This document shows, in pieces, positions 1 to 7,402 of a DNA stretch of 11,084 nucleotides. The stretch lies in NCBI GenBank assembly GCA_041159865.1, contig JBEAXK010000050.1, forward strand, positions 1-11,084. The letters run 5' to 3'. Position numbers and translations under genes: made by a program. The DNA is from BJGN01 sp041159865 (GTDB lineage: Bacteria; Bacteroidota; Bacteroidia; Chitinophagales; Saprospiraceae). Below the pieces are notes generated by a model. The model was not told the DNA's origin. It worked only from the letters and a program-made list of their open reading frames with translations, and did not search any database. How positions within the stretch are numbered: position 1 is the first letter of the stretch; the number at the start of each line of letters is the position of its first letter.

Positions 1-465
1 GACTTTATGGCTTCTTTACACCGAAATCTGGTGCATTATTATCTATTAGCACAAAATGCCCTCCCTTATTTAAAAAAATCAAAAGGAGCCATCGTTAATA
101 TTACCTCTAAAACAGCTGAAACGGGTCAGGGAAATACCTCCGCTTATGCTGCGGCAAATGGAGGTAGAAATGCCCTGACCAGAGAATGGGCCGTCGAATT
201 GTTACCCTATCAGATCAGGGTAAATGCAGTGGTTGTTTCTGAAAGCTGGACGCCTCTATATGAAAAATGGCTGAACACCCTCCCTGAACCTGAAAAAACA
301 CTTGAAAAAATAAACAAAAGAATTCCTTTTGAAAACAGAATGACCACCTGTGAAGAAATTGGTCAGATGGTCGCTTTTCTTTTGTCAGAAAAATCAAGTC
401 ATACTACAGGTCAGTTAATCCATGTCGATGGAGGGTATGTGCATTTAGACAGAGCCATTGATTAA
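1..465 (+). CDS. SDR-family oxidoreductase, 3' part (5' end outside window)
   Basis: This is the C-terminal ~154 residues of a classical short-chain dehydrogenase/reductase, a soluble NAD(P)-dependent oxidoreductase. The frame is open to the left edge (two codons precede the first ATG at 7), and the N-terminal Rossmann glycine motif is not in the window, so the gene starts upstream. Visible SDR landmarks are the strand ending in 'GAIVNITSK' with the catalytic Ser, the active-site Tyr (codon 145-147), the 'IRVNAV' strand and the C-terminal 'GQLIHVDGGYVHLD'. The position that is Lys in the Y-x-x-x-K motif reads Asn here (codon 157-159), followed by GGRNALTREWA. The sequence resembles Bacteroidota SDRs annotated around L-fucose or other sugar oxidation, but that substrate is only a family-level guess. 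A 27-base gap leads to the next gene, so it is likely co-transcribed with the SRPBCC protein and the GntP permease. Confidence 0.9.
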   Translation, partial: DFMASLHRNLVHYYLLAQNALPYLKKSKGAIVNITSKTAETGQGNTSAYAAANGGRNALTREWAVELLPYQIRVNAVVVSESWTPLYEKWLNTLPEPEKTLEKINKRIPFENRMTTCEEIGQMVAFLLSEKSSHTTGQLIHVDGGYVHLDRAID

Positions 466-492
466 TATCTTTCATCTAACAAAATTAACCTT

Positions 493-900
493 ATGAAATT
501 AATTACCGTTTGTGCTACCATCGACAAACCTGTAGATATCGTATGGGAATATTGGACAAATGCACATCATGTAACCCATTGGAATTTTGCGAGTCCCGAT
601 TGGCATTGTCCATCGGCAAAATCCAATTTTGTTGAGGGTGGAGAGTTCCATTATTTAATGGCCGCAAAAGATGGTTCATTTGAGTTTGATTTTTGGGGTA
701 CTTTCCAGAAAATTGAGCCTCAAAAATCAATAGAAATAGTGCTGGGCGATCAGCGAAAAATGATTGTTTTATTTGAAAAAAATGCGGAAGGAACCAAGGT
801 GACGGAACAATTTGAGCCTGAACAAGAAAATGCTGAAGAACTTCAACAGGCAGGATGGCAAGCCATTCTTGACCAATTTAAGCAATACGTGACCTCTTAA
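493..900 (+). CDS. SRPBCC / AHSA1-like domain protein
   Basis: A 135-residue cytoplasmic protein made of a single START-like (SRPBCC) fold of the Activator-of-Hsp90-ATPase-homologue type. The N-terminal strand 'ITVCATIDKPVDIVWEYWTN' followed by 'HHVTHWNF' is the usual opening of the family (strand, then helix with W-x-x-W residues). The middle has 'GGEFHYLMAAKDGS', and the segment 'GTFQKIEPQKSIEIVLGD' and the C-terminal helix ending 'AGWQAILDQFKQYV' match the family ending. Length is normal for the family. These proteins form a hydrophobic cavity, but ligand and function are usually unknown; nothing here identifies the ligand. It sits between the dehydrogenase and the permease with short gaps on both sides, so co-expression is likely, though a functional link is not evident. 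Start chosen at the first ATG, preceded by AT-rich sequence. Confidence 0.85.
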   Translation: MKLITVCATIDKPVDIVWEYWTNAHHVTHWNFASPDWHCPSAKSNFVEGGEFHYLMAAKDGSFEFDFWGTFQKIEPQKSIEIVLGDQRKMIVLFEKNAEGTKVTEQFEPEQENAEELQQAGWQAILDQFKQYVTS

Positions 901-923
901 TTTTATTTAAAATTCTAGCTTAA

Positions 924-2264
924 ATGGCAAATTTATATCCCGTTTTATGGATTCTTGGATCCGTAATTGCAATCATTTTATTGACTTCAAAGTACAAACT
1001 TCATGCATTTATTGTCCTTTTTGCCATTTCATTAATATTAGCCATAGCCACAATGCCGCTTTCCGAGGTATTGCCATTGATGAAAGAAGGATTCGGAAAA
1101 ACGGTAGGTAATCTTGGATTCTTACTTATTTCAGGTTCTTTTATAGCGGTCATTCTGGAACAGACAGGAGGAGCAAAAGTCATTGCACAATGGTTCTTAT
1201 CCAAATTAGGCGATAAAAAAGCCCCCATATCGTTGGGACTAACAGGATATATGAGTGGCCTGCTCTTATTTTGCGATACCGGATTTATATTACTCAGTTC
1301 TCTGCTTAAAGGTATTTCTGAAAAATCCTCCATTACGATGCCATTTTTAAGCAGCTTATTAGCCATATCTCTTTTTTCTGTACATTGTTTAACACCCACT
1401 CATCCAGGTATTTTAGGTGCCTTAGGAATAATACCCGTCGATTTTGGCTATATTTTAATTGGAGGATCACTATTAACCCTCCCTGGCTTGTTTTTTAGTT
1501 ATCAATGGTTAAAATTTGCAGACAAAAAATGGGGAAAGGAAGCGGAAAATATCATTTCCCATACCGCTACAGAAACAGCTGTTGATGAAAAAAAACCAAA
1601 TATTTTTGCATCCTTTCTTCCTATATTAATTCCTATAACACTTTTGTTTATTGCTTCCTTAATGACTCTGCTGAAAATAGATCACCAAGCAGATTTCTTT
1701 TCAAATATTTTAAATTTTATAGGTCAGGCACCCATAGCATTAGGAACTGGGGCTTTCATTTCTATTTTTTTATTGCACAAAAGAGGTATTCCAGAAATAA
1801 ACAGCATCATGGACAAGGCCATACAAAAAGCTGGAGGCATTCTGTTTATTACAGCCAGCGGCGGCATATTTGGATTAGTCATCAAAGAAACTACCCAGGA
1901 TTTGCCCTTAAACCTTTGGCTAGGCTCCACTGGAATGGGATTATTCATTCCATTTTTAATGGCATCCTTTTTAAAAATAGCTCAAGGATCTTCAACTATA
2001 GCTGTTTTAACCACCGCAGCATTAATCAGCCCCATCCTTTCAACGATTGGTTTAGACTCCGAAGCTGAAAGAATCGGGTGTATTTTAGCTATGGGATCAG
2101 GATCGATGGTATTTTCTCATGCCAACGATTCTTACTTTTGGGTGATTACCCAATTTTCTGGAATTTCCCCTAATACTACATTGAAATACTTCTCCATAGC
2201 ATCGATAATTATGGGTATTACCTCCTTTTTAATTTTATTTTTATTTTTTTCCTACTTTTTATAA
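924..2264 (+). CDS. GntP-family gluconate/sugar-acid:H+ symporter
   Basis: A 446-residue polytopic inner-membrane protein with roughly a dozen hydrophobic segments from residue 5 to the C-terminus, a hydrophilic loop at about 198-228, and normal length for the gluconate permease (GntP) family. Family-like motifs are 'LLFCDTGFILL' (about 114-124), 'TPTHPG' (157-162), 'KIAQGSSTIA' (351-360, compare the conserved AQGS of GntP) and 'GSMVFSHANDSYFW' (393-406, compare the H-x-N-D-x-x-F-W segment of GntP). By family knowledge it would take up gluconate or a related sugar acid with protons; the exact substrate is not readable. It lies 23 bases after the SRPBCC gene and is the last gene of the apparent SDR-SRPBCC-permease unit. 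A sugar dehydrogenase next to a sugar-acid carrier is coherent with oxidative sugar or sugar-acid catabolism. Confidence 0.92.
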   Translation: MANLYPVLWILGSVIAIILLTSKYKLHAFIVLFAISLILAIATMPLSEVLPLMKEGFGKTVGNLGFLLISGSFIAVILEQTGGAKVIAQWFLSKLGDKKAPISLGLTGYMSGLLLFCDTGFILLSSLLKGISEKSSITMPFLSSLLAISLFSVHCLTPTHPGILGALGIIPVDFGYILIGGSLLTLPGLFFSYQWLKFADKKWGKEAENIISHTATETAVDEKKPNIFASFLPILIPITLLFIASLMTLLKIDHQADFFSNILNFIGQAPIALGTGAFISIFLLHKRGIPEINSIMDKAIQKAGGILFITASGGIFGLVIKETTQDLPLNLWLGSTGMGLFIPFLMASFLKIAQGSSTIAVLTTAALISPILSTIGLDSEAERIGCILAMGSGSMVFSHANDSYFWVITQFSGISPNTTLKYFSIASIIMGITSFLILFLFFSYFL

Positions 2265-2296
2265 AAACGGTGGAACGAATTTGAAAGGGTAAGCTA

Positions 2297-2327
2297 TTTG
2301 AGTATGTAACTTATTTATTTACTCAAA
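2297..2327. promoter_or_regulatory. Inverted repeat between permease and protease
   Basis: In the 75-base gap after the permease, TTTGAGTA (2297-2304) is exactly complementary to TACTCAAA (2320-2327) with a 15-base AT-rich spacer. It could be a weak terminator for the upstream unit or an operator/5' UTR element of the protease, whose ATG lies 13 bases downstream. The loop is large and there is no clear T-run, so neither role is certain. Confidence 0.35.
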
Positions 2328-2339
2328 ATACATTTTCTC

Positions 2340-3644
2340 ATGAAACCTATTTCTTTTTTAAAATCCATTTCCCTTTCTATTCTATTTTCCGGATCATTAA
2401 TTGCTCAGGAATTACCAAAACCACAAGAAACGCCAGATTTTAACTTTATCTCTACGGATGGTTTATCTGAGTTAAAGGGTCATACATCAAGACCTATTCC
2501 GAACCAGTACATTGTCATTTTAAATCCAACAGTAGCAAAGACAGCCCTCCAGGTGTATGAATCTCAATCTTTTTCAACGAGAGATGAGCAGGTAAAATCA
2601 GGAATAGAAATAGAGCGCGCAGCTCAAAATAGCATCATTGCCATTGCACAAAAACTTGGTATTTCCCAATCAAGCATATTAGGCATTTACAGTGGTGTAA
2701 ATCTGGGCTTTTTTGCAACTATTCCTGACGATGCAGCTAAAAAACTGATAGCCAATATCAAGCAATTTCCTGAAGTAAATTCTATTACCCAAGATCAAAC
2801 GGTAGCCAGAGCTGGTGAATTAATTCCAAGTAAAACCCCATCCCTTTTAATGCGCGCTCAAACGGTACCTTGGGGTGTTGCTTTTACAGGATGGACCAAC
2901 ATGCCAAATCAGATTTACTGGGCATGGATATTGGATACAGGTATTGATTTACAGCATCAGGATTTAAATATTCTAGGAACTGCTCCTTTCGCAAAATCTT
3001 TTATTGCAGGTCAAACTGTTCAGGACGGACATGGTCACGGTACTCATGTGGCAGGTACCGTAGCAGCAAAAAACAATACCTTTGGGGTAGTTGGTGTGGC
3101 GGCAGGTGCCAAAGTAGTTCCAGTCAAAGTACTAAGTAATTCAGGTTCAGGGTCATGGGGAGGCGTATTAGCTGGTGTAAACCATGTAGCTACTTATGGT
3201 ATTCCCGGCGATGTGGTAAATATGAGCTTGGGAGGCACTGGAACTTATGCAGCATTAGAAACAGCTATCGCAACTTTAGCTGCAAGCAGAAGAATATTTT
3301 TTAGTATTGCTGCGGGAAATAGTAACATGCTAGCTTCTGGATTCACTCCGGCAAGAACAAATGGGGTAAATGTTTACACTATTTCTGCCATGGATGATCG
3401 TTGTAATATTGCAGGATTCTCAAATTATGGCAATCCTCCAGTAGATTTTGCGGCCCCAGGCGTAAATACATTATCTACATACAAGGGTAATGCTTATGCT
3501 ACTATGAGTGGAACATCGATGGCTGCTCCCCATGTAGCAGGTATTCTTTTATTAAACTCTGGACTTGTAAGAAGTGGAGGTTGCTGTGCAGGAAGACTTT
3601 GCACTGATAAAGATGCTACTAAAGACCTTGTTGCTAAAAGATAA
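2340..3644 (+). CDS. Secreted subtilisin-like serine protease (S8) with I9 propeptide
   Basis: A 434-residue exported endopeptidase. Residues 1-22 form a signal peptide ending 'GSLIAQ'. Residues about 55-158 look like an inhibitor_I9 prodomain (starts 'NQYIVIL', ends 'PEVNSITQDQTV'). The mature enzyme probably begins near 173 ('AQTVPWGV' resembles mature N-termini of proteinase K/subtilisin relatives). The full catalytic set is present: Asp199 in 'WILDTGID', His233 in 'HGHGTHVAG', oxyanion Asn327 in 'AAGN', and Ser393 in 'GTSMAAPHVAG'. The protein stops 41 residues after Ser393 with a Cys-containing tail (C415, C416, C421) and has no extra sorting domain such as a type IX secretion tail, so it is probably periplasmic or released by another route. 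It is separated by 75 bases from the permease and followed by a strong hairpin, so probably monocistronic. Likely role: degradation of extracytoplasmic protein for nutrition. Confidence 0.95.
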   Translation: MKPISFLKSISLSILFSGSLIAQELPKPQETPDFNFISTDGLSELKGHTSRPIPNQYIVILNPTVAKTALQVYESQSFSTRDEQVKSGIEIERAAQNSIIAIAQKLGISQSSILGIYSGVNLGFFATIPDDAAKKLIANIKQFPEVNSITQDQTVARAGELIPSKTPSLLMRAQTVPWGVAFTGWTNMPNQIYWAWILDTGIDLQHQDLNILGTAPFAKSFIAGQTVQDGHGHGTHVAGTVAAKNNTFGVVGVAAGAKVVPVKVLSNSGSGSWGGVLAGVNHVATYGIPGDVVNMSLGGTGTYAALETAIATLAASRRIFFSIAAGNSNMLASGFTPARTNGVNVYTISAMDDRCNIAGFSNYGNPPVDFAAPGVNTLSTYKGNAYATMSGTSMAAPHVAGILLLNSGLVRSGGCCAGRLCTDKDATKDLVAKR

Positions 3645-3655
3645 TTCAAAAAGTA

Positions 3656-3701
3656 ACAACGAAAAGGCTTTGATCAGACTGGATCAAAGCCTTTTCGTTG
3701 T
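3656..3701 (+). terminator. Perfect 20-bp hairpin downstream of protease
   Basis: The 20 bases at 3656-3675 pair without mismatch with 3682-3701 around a 6-base loop (AGACTG). The stem begins 11 bases after the protease stop codon. The descending arm carries a CTTTTCG run but no long T-tract follows, so it fits a strong transcript-end or mRNA-protecting hairpin more than a textbook U-tailed terminator. Its symmetry means it could act on both strands. Confidence 0.75.
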
Positions 3702-3962
3702 AATACTCATCTGATGATTTCAGGCTCTGCCTTTCCCTAAAATACCATTGATTAAGTTTTAACCTGGCTATGCCCGGTTTCCCTCTGGGCTATTTTATAT
3801 TTATGCTTGAATATATACTTCATTTAGTATCTTTATAATATTCATTTAGAAGACTATGCTTTACATAAGAAGGTTATCTGAAACCTCCTATGGAATCCTG
3901 ATGATGGGTTTATGGTACATATCTGTCATGAGTTTTTCTAGGTCAAGGAATTTCATCCTCAG
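3702..3962. other. Intergenic stretch with no recognisable gene
   Basis: Every frame is interrupted by stops. The longest + strand opening starts with an ATG at 3856 and runs about 53 codons with no recognisable family motif. The segment from about 3918 ('CHEFF', stop, then a frame leading into 'VAEY') may be an older part of the IS66 remnant to its right, because IS66 transposases have an A-H-x-R-R-x-F followed by an A-x-Y helix at the corresponding place. That match is weak. No tRNA, repeat array or promoter could be supported here. Confidence 0.4.
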
Positions 3963-4197
3963 GTGGCAGAATATACTCAGAAGCGGAAATACAGAGAAAT
4001 TTGAGGGGATTTAGGTGTGAGTGGAAACCGACCAGTACAAGAAGGTATTAACCAGGGAAGCCATTGGCAATGTATTTAACTATGCCCTAAAGAAACGTTA
4101 AAAACAAGATACAACCAATGGAAATGGGGCGAAAAAACTTCTTATTACCAGGTTCCCACGAGGGGAAAGAAATGGAATTCACCCCTTTACTTGCATA
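3963..4197 (+). pseudogene. Decayed IS66-type transposase fragment
   Basis: Pieces of the C-terminal half of an IS66-family transposase are readable in order but in different frames. 3971-3997 reads 'IYSEAEIQR' (compare the IS66 'LYxIExxIR' helix). 4021-4098 reads 'VETDQYKKVLTREAIGNVF' then 'NYALKKR' followed by a stop (compare '..VLPKSPIGKAxxYALNxW'). 4100-4194 reads 'NKIQPMEMGRKNFLLPGSHEG' in another frame (compare 'ENAIRPxALGRKNYLFAGSHEGA'). The roughly 25-30 residues normally between the last two blocks, including the 'DGRLxIDNNxxE' stretch with the catalytic acidic residue, are missing, so an internal deletion plus frameshifts have destroyed the gene. No terminal inverted repeats or partner ORFs (TnpA/TnpB) are visible. 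It ends about 10 bases from the stop of the AraC regulator gene. Family assignment is by eye and needs a search. Confidence 0.6.
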
Positions 4198-4206
4198 ACG
4201 GATACC

Positions 4207-5118
4207 TTAATTTGATGATCTATATTTATTGGGGGTAACACCCACTTTTTGTTTGAAAAATCGTCTAAAATGTTGCGGGTATTTAAATCCGAGTTCAAAA
4301 GCAATTTCATTAATGGTTCTTTCATCCTCAAATATCTTGTTTTTGGCTACATCAATTATTTTATTTTGAATATATTCCTGAGCTGTTTTACCTGTTTCTT
4401 TCTTAATAATATCACCGAAATAATTAGCAGATAAATTAAGTTTTTCAGCACAATAAGCCACAGAAGGAAGTCCGTTACCTTGAGATTGTTGTGAAACAAA
4501 ATACCCATTTAAAAGGGATTCAAATTTCTCTAAAATTCCCCTGTTGATATTTTCCCGGGTGATGAATTGACGGTCGTAAAAACGAATACAATAATTCAAT
4601 AACATTTCAATATTAGAGACGATCAACTTTTTGCTGTGCTTATCAATAGTCGATTCCAGTTCATAATGAATCTTTTGAAGACAGTCCAGAACAATACTTC
4701 TTTCTTTTTCAGATAAATGCAATGCCTCATTAGAATGATAGCTGAAAAAATTATACTCTTGAATATGCTTTCCCAGCGAGGTGCCGTGTAATAAATCAGA
4801 ATGAAAAGCTAATCCATGCCCTTTAGGCTGATAGTTAGGTTCCATATTCTCGATTTCAATAATCTGCCCCGGTGAGACAAAGGTTAAAGTACCTTCCTGG
4901 TAATCGTAGTAATTACGACCGTATTTTAAATCACCGCATTTCACCTCTTTTAGAATAATGCAATAAAAACCATAATGAATTTTCACTGATTGTTGTCCAC
5001 CCCACGGACGTGGTTGAGCTTTAGAAAAATCAATCACACTGATTAAAGGATGAAGTGTTTTGTGATCGTTCAACTCATTAAAATCAAATATACTGTTGAA
5101 ATGATATCGGTTTTCCAT
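4207..5118 (-). CDS. AraC-family transcriptional regulator
   Basis: A DNA-binding regulator of about 303 residues. Numbering below counts from the longer TTG start at 5142, which would add eight residues. The N-terminal part (about 40-130) is a cupin-like effector-binding domain of the AraC_binding kind ('GTLTFVSPGQIIEIEN', 'GLAFHSDLL'). The C-terminal ~100 residues contain two helix-turn-helix units: 'SVAYCAEKLNLSANYFGDII' (about 227-246) and 'TINEIAFELGFKYPQHFRRF' (276-295), followed by the family signature 'FKQKVGVTPNKYR'. The in-frame ATG at 5116-5118 (MENRYHF) is preferred because the longer alternative begins with TTG. It is transcribed away from the six-gene hydrolase operon across about 175 bases, the classic arrangement for a divergent local activator, so it most likely controls that operon in response to its substrate or a product. 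The effector is unknown. Confidence 0.92.
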   Translation of the reverse strand: MENRYHFNSIFDFNELNDHKTLHPLISVIDFSKAQPRPWGGQQSVKIHYGFYCIILKEVKCGDLKYGRNYYDYQEGTLTFVSPGQIIEIENMEPNYQPKGHGLAFHSDLLHGTSLGKHIQEYNFFSYHSNEALHLSEKERSIVLDCLQKIHYELESTIDKHSKKLIVSNIEMLLNYCIRFYDRQFITRENINRGILEKFESLLNGYFVSQQSQGNGLPSVAYCAEKLNLSANYFGDIIKKETGKTAQEYIQNKIIDVAKNKIFEDERTINEIAFELGFKYPQHFRRFFKQKVGVTPNKYRSSN

Positions 5119-5168
5119 TGGTTTTTTATTTTCTGCATCCAAATTTGTACATTAAAATCATTGTTTCA

Positions 5169-5197
5169 CACTTTCTATTTCAACATCAGTGAAAGTG
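5169..5197. promoter_or_regulatory. Candidate operator: inverted repeat in the divergent intergenic region
   Basis: CACTTTC (5169-5175) and GAAAGTG (5191-5197) are exact complements separated by 15 bases, so the half-sites are centred 22 bases apart, about two helical turns. It lies between the divergently oriented AraC gene and the hydrolase operon, about 50 bases from the regulator start and 100 bases from the first operon gene. A binding role for the AraC protein is inferred from position only. Confidence 0.4.
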
Positions 5198-5255
5198 GTA
5201 CAATATTCCGTAATTCATATACTCTATTCATTAAAATAATAATTCAATTTTGCCA

Positions 5256-5267
5256 TTGAAATTTCAA
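5256..5267. promoter_or_regulatory. 12-bp perfect palindrome upstream of operon
   Basis: TTGAAATTTCAA reads identically on both strands and lies 26 bases before the first operon start codon. AT-rich palindromes arise easily by chance in DNA of this composition, so an operator role is only possible. No convincing Bacteroidota promoter (TTG plus TAnnTTTG) could be placed; the nearest match, CAATTTTG at 5245-5252, lacks the first T and a TTG partner. Confidence 0.25.
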
Positions 5268-5293
5268 AATTTTTAAATCCTTCAATCATACAA

Positions 5294-5761
5294 ATGAAAA
5301 AAATAATTTTTATTCTTATTGCCACAGCCAATTTACAGTTTTCTTTTGCACAAGAAAGTAAAACAGCTATTGTTTCTACTAACAATCCTATTGAACAGGA
5401 AGTAATTCAACTTTCAAAACAAAAATGGCAATGGATGTCCGACAAAAATGTTGAACAATTAACCCCTTTATTTGACGACAAATCTGTTTTTGTCCACATG
5501 GGAGGCAGTTGGGGGAAAAAACAAGAAATTAACATCATTCAAAGCGGTGGAATCCACTATAAGAAAGCTGATATACATGAAGTCTCAGTAAATATAATAG
5601 GAAACACAGCCATACTCTTAAATAAAATCACTTTGTTAGCAGTTGTCGGTGGTAACGAAGTGACTAACCCTTTTATTGTAACCGAAGTTTATGTTAAAGA
5701 GAATGAAATTTGGAAATTAGGATCTTTGTCATTTACTAAAATAATGACAGTTACTAATTAA
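5294..5761 (+). CDS. Exported NTF2-like / DUF4440 protein
   Basis: A 155-residue protein with a signal peptide (MKKIIFILIATANLQFSFAQ, cleavage likely after Gln20 or Ala19) and one NTF2-like cone fold of the DUF4440/SnoaL type at about 33-150. Visible family traits are the first helix 'EQEVIQLSKQKWQWMSDKN', the strand 'LTPLFDDKSVFVHMGGSWGKK', the central 'VNIIGNTAILLNKITLLAVV' and the terminal 'VYVKENEIWKLGSLSFTKI'. Such domains bind small hydrophobic ligands and some are isomerases or hydrolases, but most have no assigned activity. It is the first gene of the six-gene operon, divergent from the AraC regulator, with a 9-base gap to the carboxylesterase. A role as ligand-binding or auxiliary enzyme in the periplasm is inferred from the signal peptide and neighbours. 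Confidence 0.85.
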   Translation: MKKIIFILIATANLQFSFAQESKTAIVSTNNPIEQEVIQLSKQKWQWMSDKNVEQLTPLFDDKSVFVHMGGSWGKKQEINIIQSGGIHYKKADIHEVSVNIIGNTAILLNKITLLAVVGGNEVTNPFIVTEVYVKENEIWKLGSLSFTKIMTVTN

Positions 5762-5770
5762 AAAAATAAC

Positions 5771-7390
5771 ATGAGAAAAATAACCCTTTTTTTAATTTTA
5801 TGTATTAGTTGTAATTTAAACGCGCAGGAAAATAATACAACTTCAGTTTCTGAAACAAAAACACCTGTTGTAAAAACAAATTCAGGATTAGTACGCGGTA
5901 TAATTGAAAATGATGTTGCCATTTTTAAAGGTATTCCTTATGCTGCTCCACCTGTTGGTGAATTCCGCTGGCGTCCGCCTCAACCTGTAAAATCATGGTC
6001 AGGCGTTCGTGATGCCAATCAATTTGGACCTAATTGTGCTCAGGCAGGATGGGGAGCTGCTCCGGGTACTATTGCTGAAGGATCATCAGAAGATGGTTTG
6101 TATCTTAATATCTGGCTGCCAGCGGGAACTAAACCAGGTGCAAAATTGCCCGTAATGGTATGGATTCATGGAGGTGCATTTGTATTTGGCAGTGGTTCTC
6201 AGCCTGAATTCTCAGGAGTAAACTTTGCCAAACAAGGAGTTATTTTGGTTACTATCAATTATCGTCTTGGACGCCTTGGCTTTTTCGCATTCCCAGCATT
6301 AAGTAAGGAATATCCTGAAGAACCTAAAGGGAATTATGCTTACATGGATCAAATCGCAGCCCTCCAATGGGTAAAGAGAAATATTACGGCTTTTGGAGGA
6401 AATCCAAAGAGTATAACCATTTTTGGTGAATCAGCAGGAGGTGTTTCGGTTCATTCATTGTTAACGATACCAGCTGCTAAAGGTCTTTTTCAAAAAGCGA
6501 TTATTGAATCAGGTGGTGGTCGTGACGGCGTATTAACAGGGAGACCTATTCATGATGAAAATGCAGATACCTATTACACCGTTTCAGCGGAAAAGATTGG
6601 GATAAACTTTGCTCTTAAACACGGAATTGAAGGCACAGATGCAAATGCTCTGGCAAAACTACGTTCCCTTACTATAGCAGAAATCGTTGATGGAGGTCAG
6701 GAAACCAATGGACCTGGAGGACTCCCTATTTATTCAGGTCCAATTTTAGATGGTAAATTGGTGGTTGAAACAGCAGAAAGTGCCTATAAAGCAGGAAGGG
6801 TACCTGCTATTCCTTTACTGATTGGATCAAATAGTGCTGAAGTTCCTGCCGGTTTTGTCAATGTCAAGTCAAAGGAGGAATTACTTAACTTATTTGGTAA
6901 TTTTAAAGCTGAGGCTTCAACCGCTTATGATAAGGACGGAACAACCTCGTTTGGTGAAATGTTAACCCTTGTAAATACGGATAAAGTATGGGCAGAACCT
7001 GCACGATTTACAGCCAGAGCCTTTGTTGCTAATTCGATACCGGCGTATATGTATCTTTTTTCTTATGTCCCTGAATCCATGAAAGCCAGGATGAAATATG
7101 GCGCGGCACATGCCTCTGAAATTCCTTTTGTTTTTGGTAATCTGATAGAACGCAATGGGGTACAATTTGATGAAAAAGATAAAAAAGTAAGTAAAATGAT
7201 GCAATCTTCCTGGGTTAATTTTGCTAAAACAGGGAATCCAAATGGAAAAGGATTACCCCTTTGGTCAAAATATGATCCAACTAAAAATACTGTATTTGAG
7301 TGGAACAATAAAGGTTTGGCAGAGACAATTTCAGATAACAGAAAAGCAAGATTAGATGTCATTGAAAAGGCATTTGAAAGCAATCATTAA
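5771..7390 (+). CDS. Exported type-B carboxylesterase
   Basis: A 539-residue alpha/beta-hydrolase of the carboxylesterase type B (COesterase/para-nitrobenzyl esterase) family, hydrolysing carboxylic esters. A signal peptide ends 'CNLNAQ' (about residue 19). The family opening 'GLVRGIIENDVAIFKGIPYAAPP' begins near 39. The oxyanion-hole 'WIHGGAF' is at 131-137, the nucleophile Ser221 in 'FGESAGG', the acid Glu357 in 'GSNSAE', and the base His447 in 'GAAHASEIPFVFG', so the triad is complete. The usual 'EDCLxLN' reads 'EDGLYLN' (107-113): the Cys is replaced by Gly, so the typical first disulfide cannot form. Length is normal. It sits 9 bases after the NTF2-like gene and 12 before the next hydrolase. 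The substrate is not evident; it is one of three different hydrolases exported by this operon. Confidence 0.95.
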   Translation: MRKITLFLILCISCNLNAQENNTTSVSETKTPVVKTNSGLVRGIIENDVAIFKGIPYAAPPVGEFRWRPPQPVKSWSGVRDANQFGPNCAQAGWGAAPGTIAEGSSEDGLYLNIWLPAGTKPGAKLPVMVWIHGGAFVFGSGSQPEFSGVNFAKQGVILVTINYRLGRLGFFAFPALSKEYPEEPKGNYAYMDQIAALQWVKRNITAFGGNPKSITIFGESAGGVSVHSLLTIPAAKGLFQKAIIESGGGRDGVLTGRPIHDENADTYYTVSAEKIGINFALKHGIEGTDANALAKLRSLTIAEIVDGGQETNGPGGLPIYSGPILDGKLVVETAESAYKAGRVPAIPLLIGSNSAEVPAGFVNVKSKEELLNLFGNFKAEASTAYDKDGTTSFGEMLTLVNTDKVWAEPARFTARAFVANSIPAYMYLFSYVPESMKARMKYGAAHASEIPFVFGNLIERNGVQFDEKDKKVSKMMQSSWVNFAKTGNPNGKGLPLWSKYDPTKNTVFEWNNKGLAETISDNRKARLDVIEKAFESNH

Positions 7391-7402
7391 AAATCAATTA
7401 GC

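Noticed and set aside
3856..4017. Short + strand frame of about 53 codons starting at an ATG
   Set aside because: No recognisable family, and it overlaps frames that read as IS66 remnant; it is more likely chance.
4249..4434. Open frame of 61 codons on the + strand inside the AraC gene
   Set aside because: It lies antisense to the conserved helix-turn-helix coding part and shows no family motif, so it is a shadow of the real gene.
5245..5252. CAATTTTG as a -7 box of the Bacteroidota promoter (TAnnTTTG)
   Set aside because: The first T is missing and there is no TTG at the expected upstream distance.
5050..5259. Open frame of 69 codons on the + strand over the AraC start and the divergent gap
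   Set aside because: It is low-complexity hydrophobic translation of AT-rich DNA overlapping the regulator N-terminus, with no supporting motif.
7063..7383. Minus-strand frame of 106 codons within the carboxylesterase
   Set aside because: It is antisense to a gene with a complete catalytic triad and has no protein-family features.
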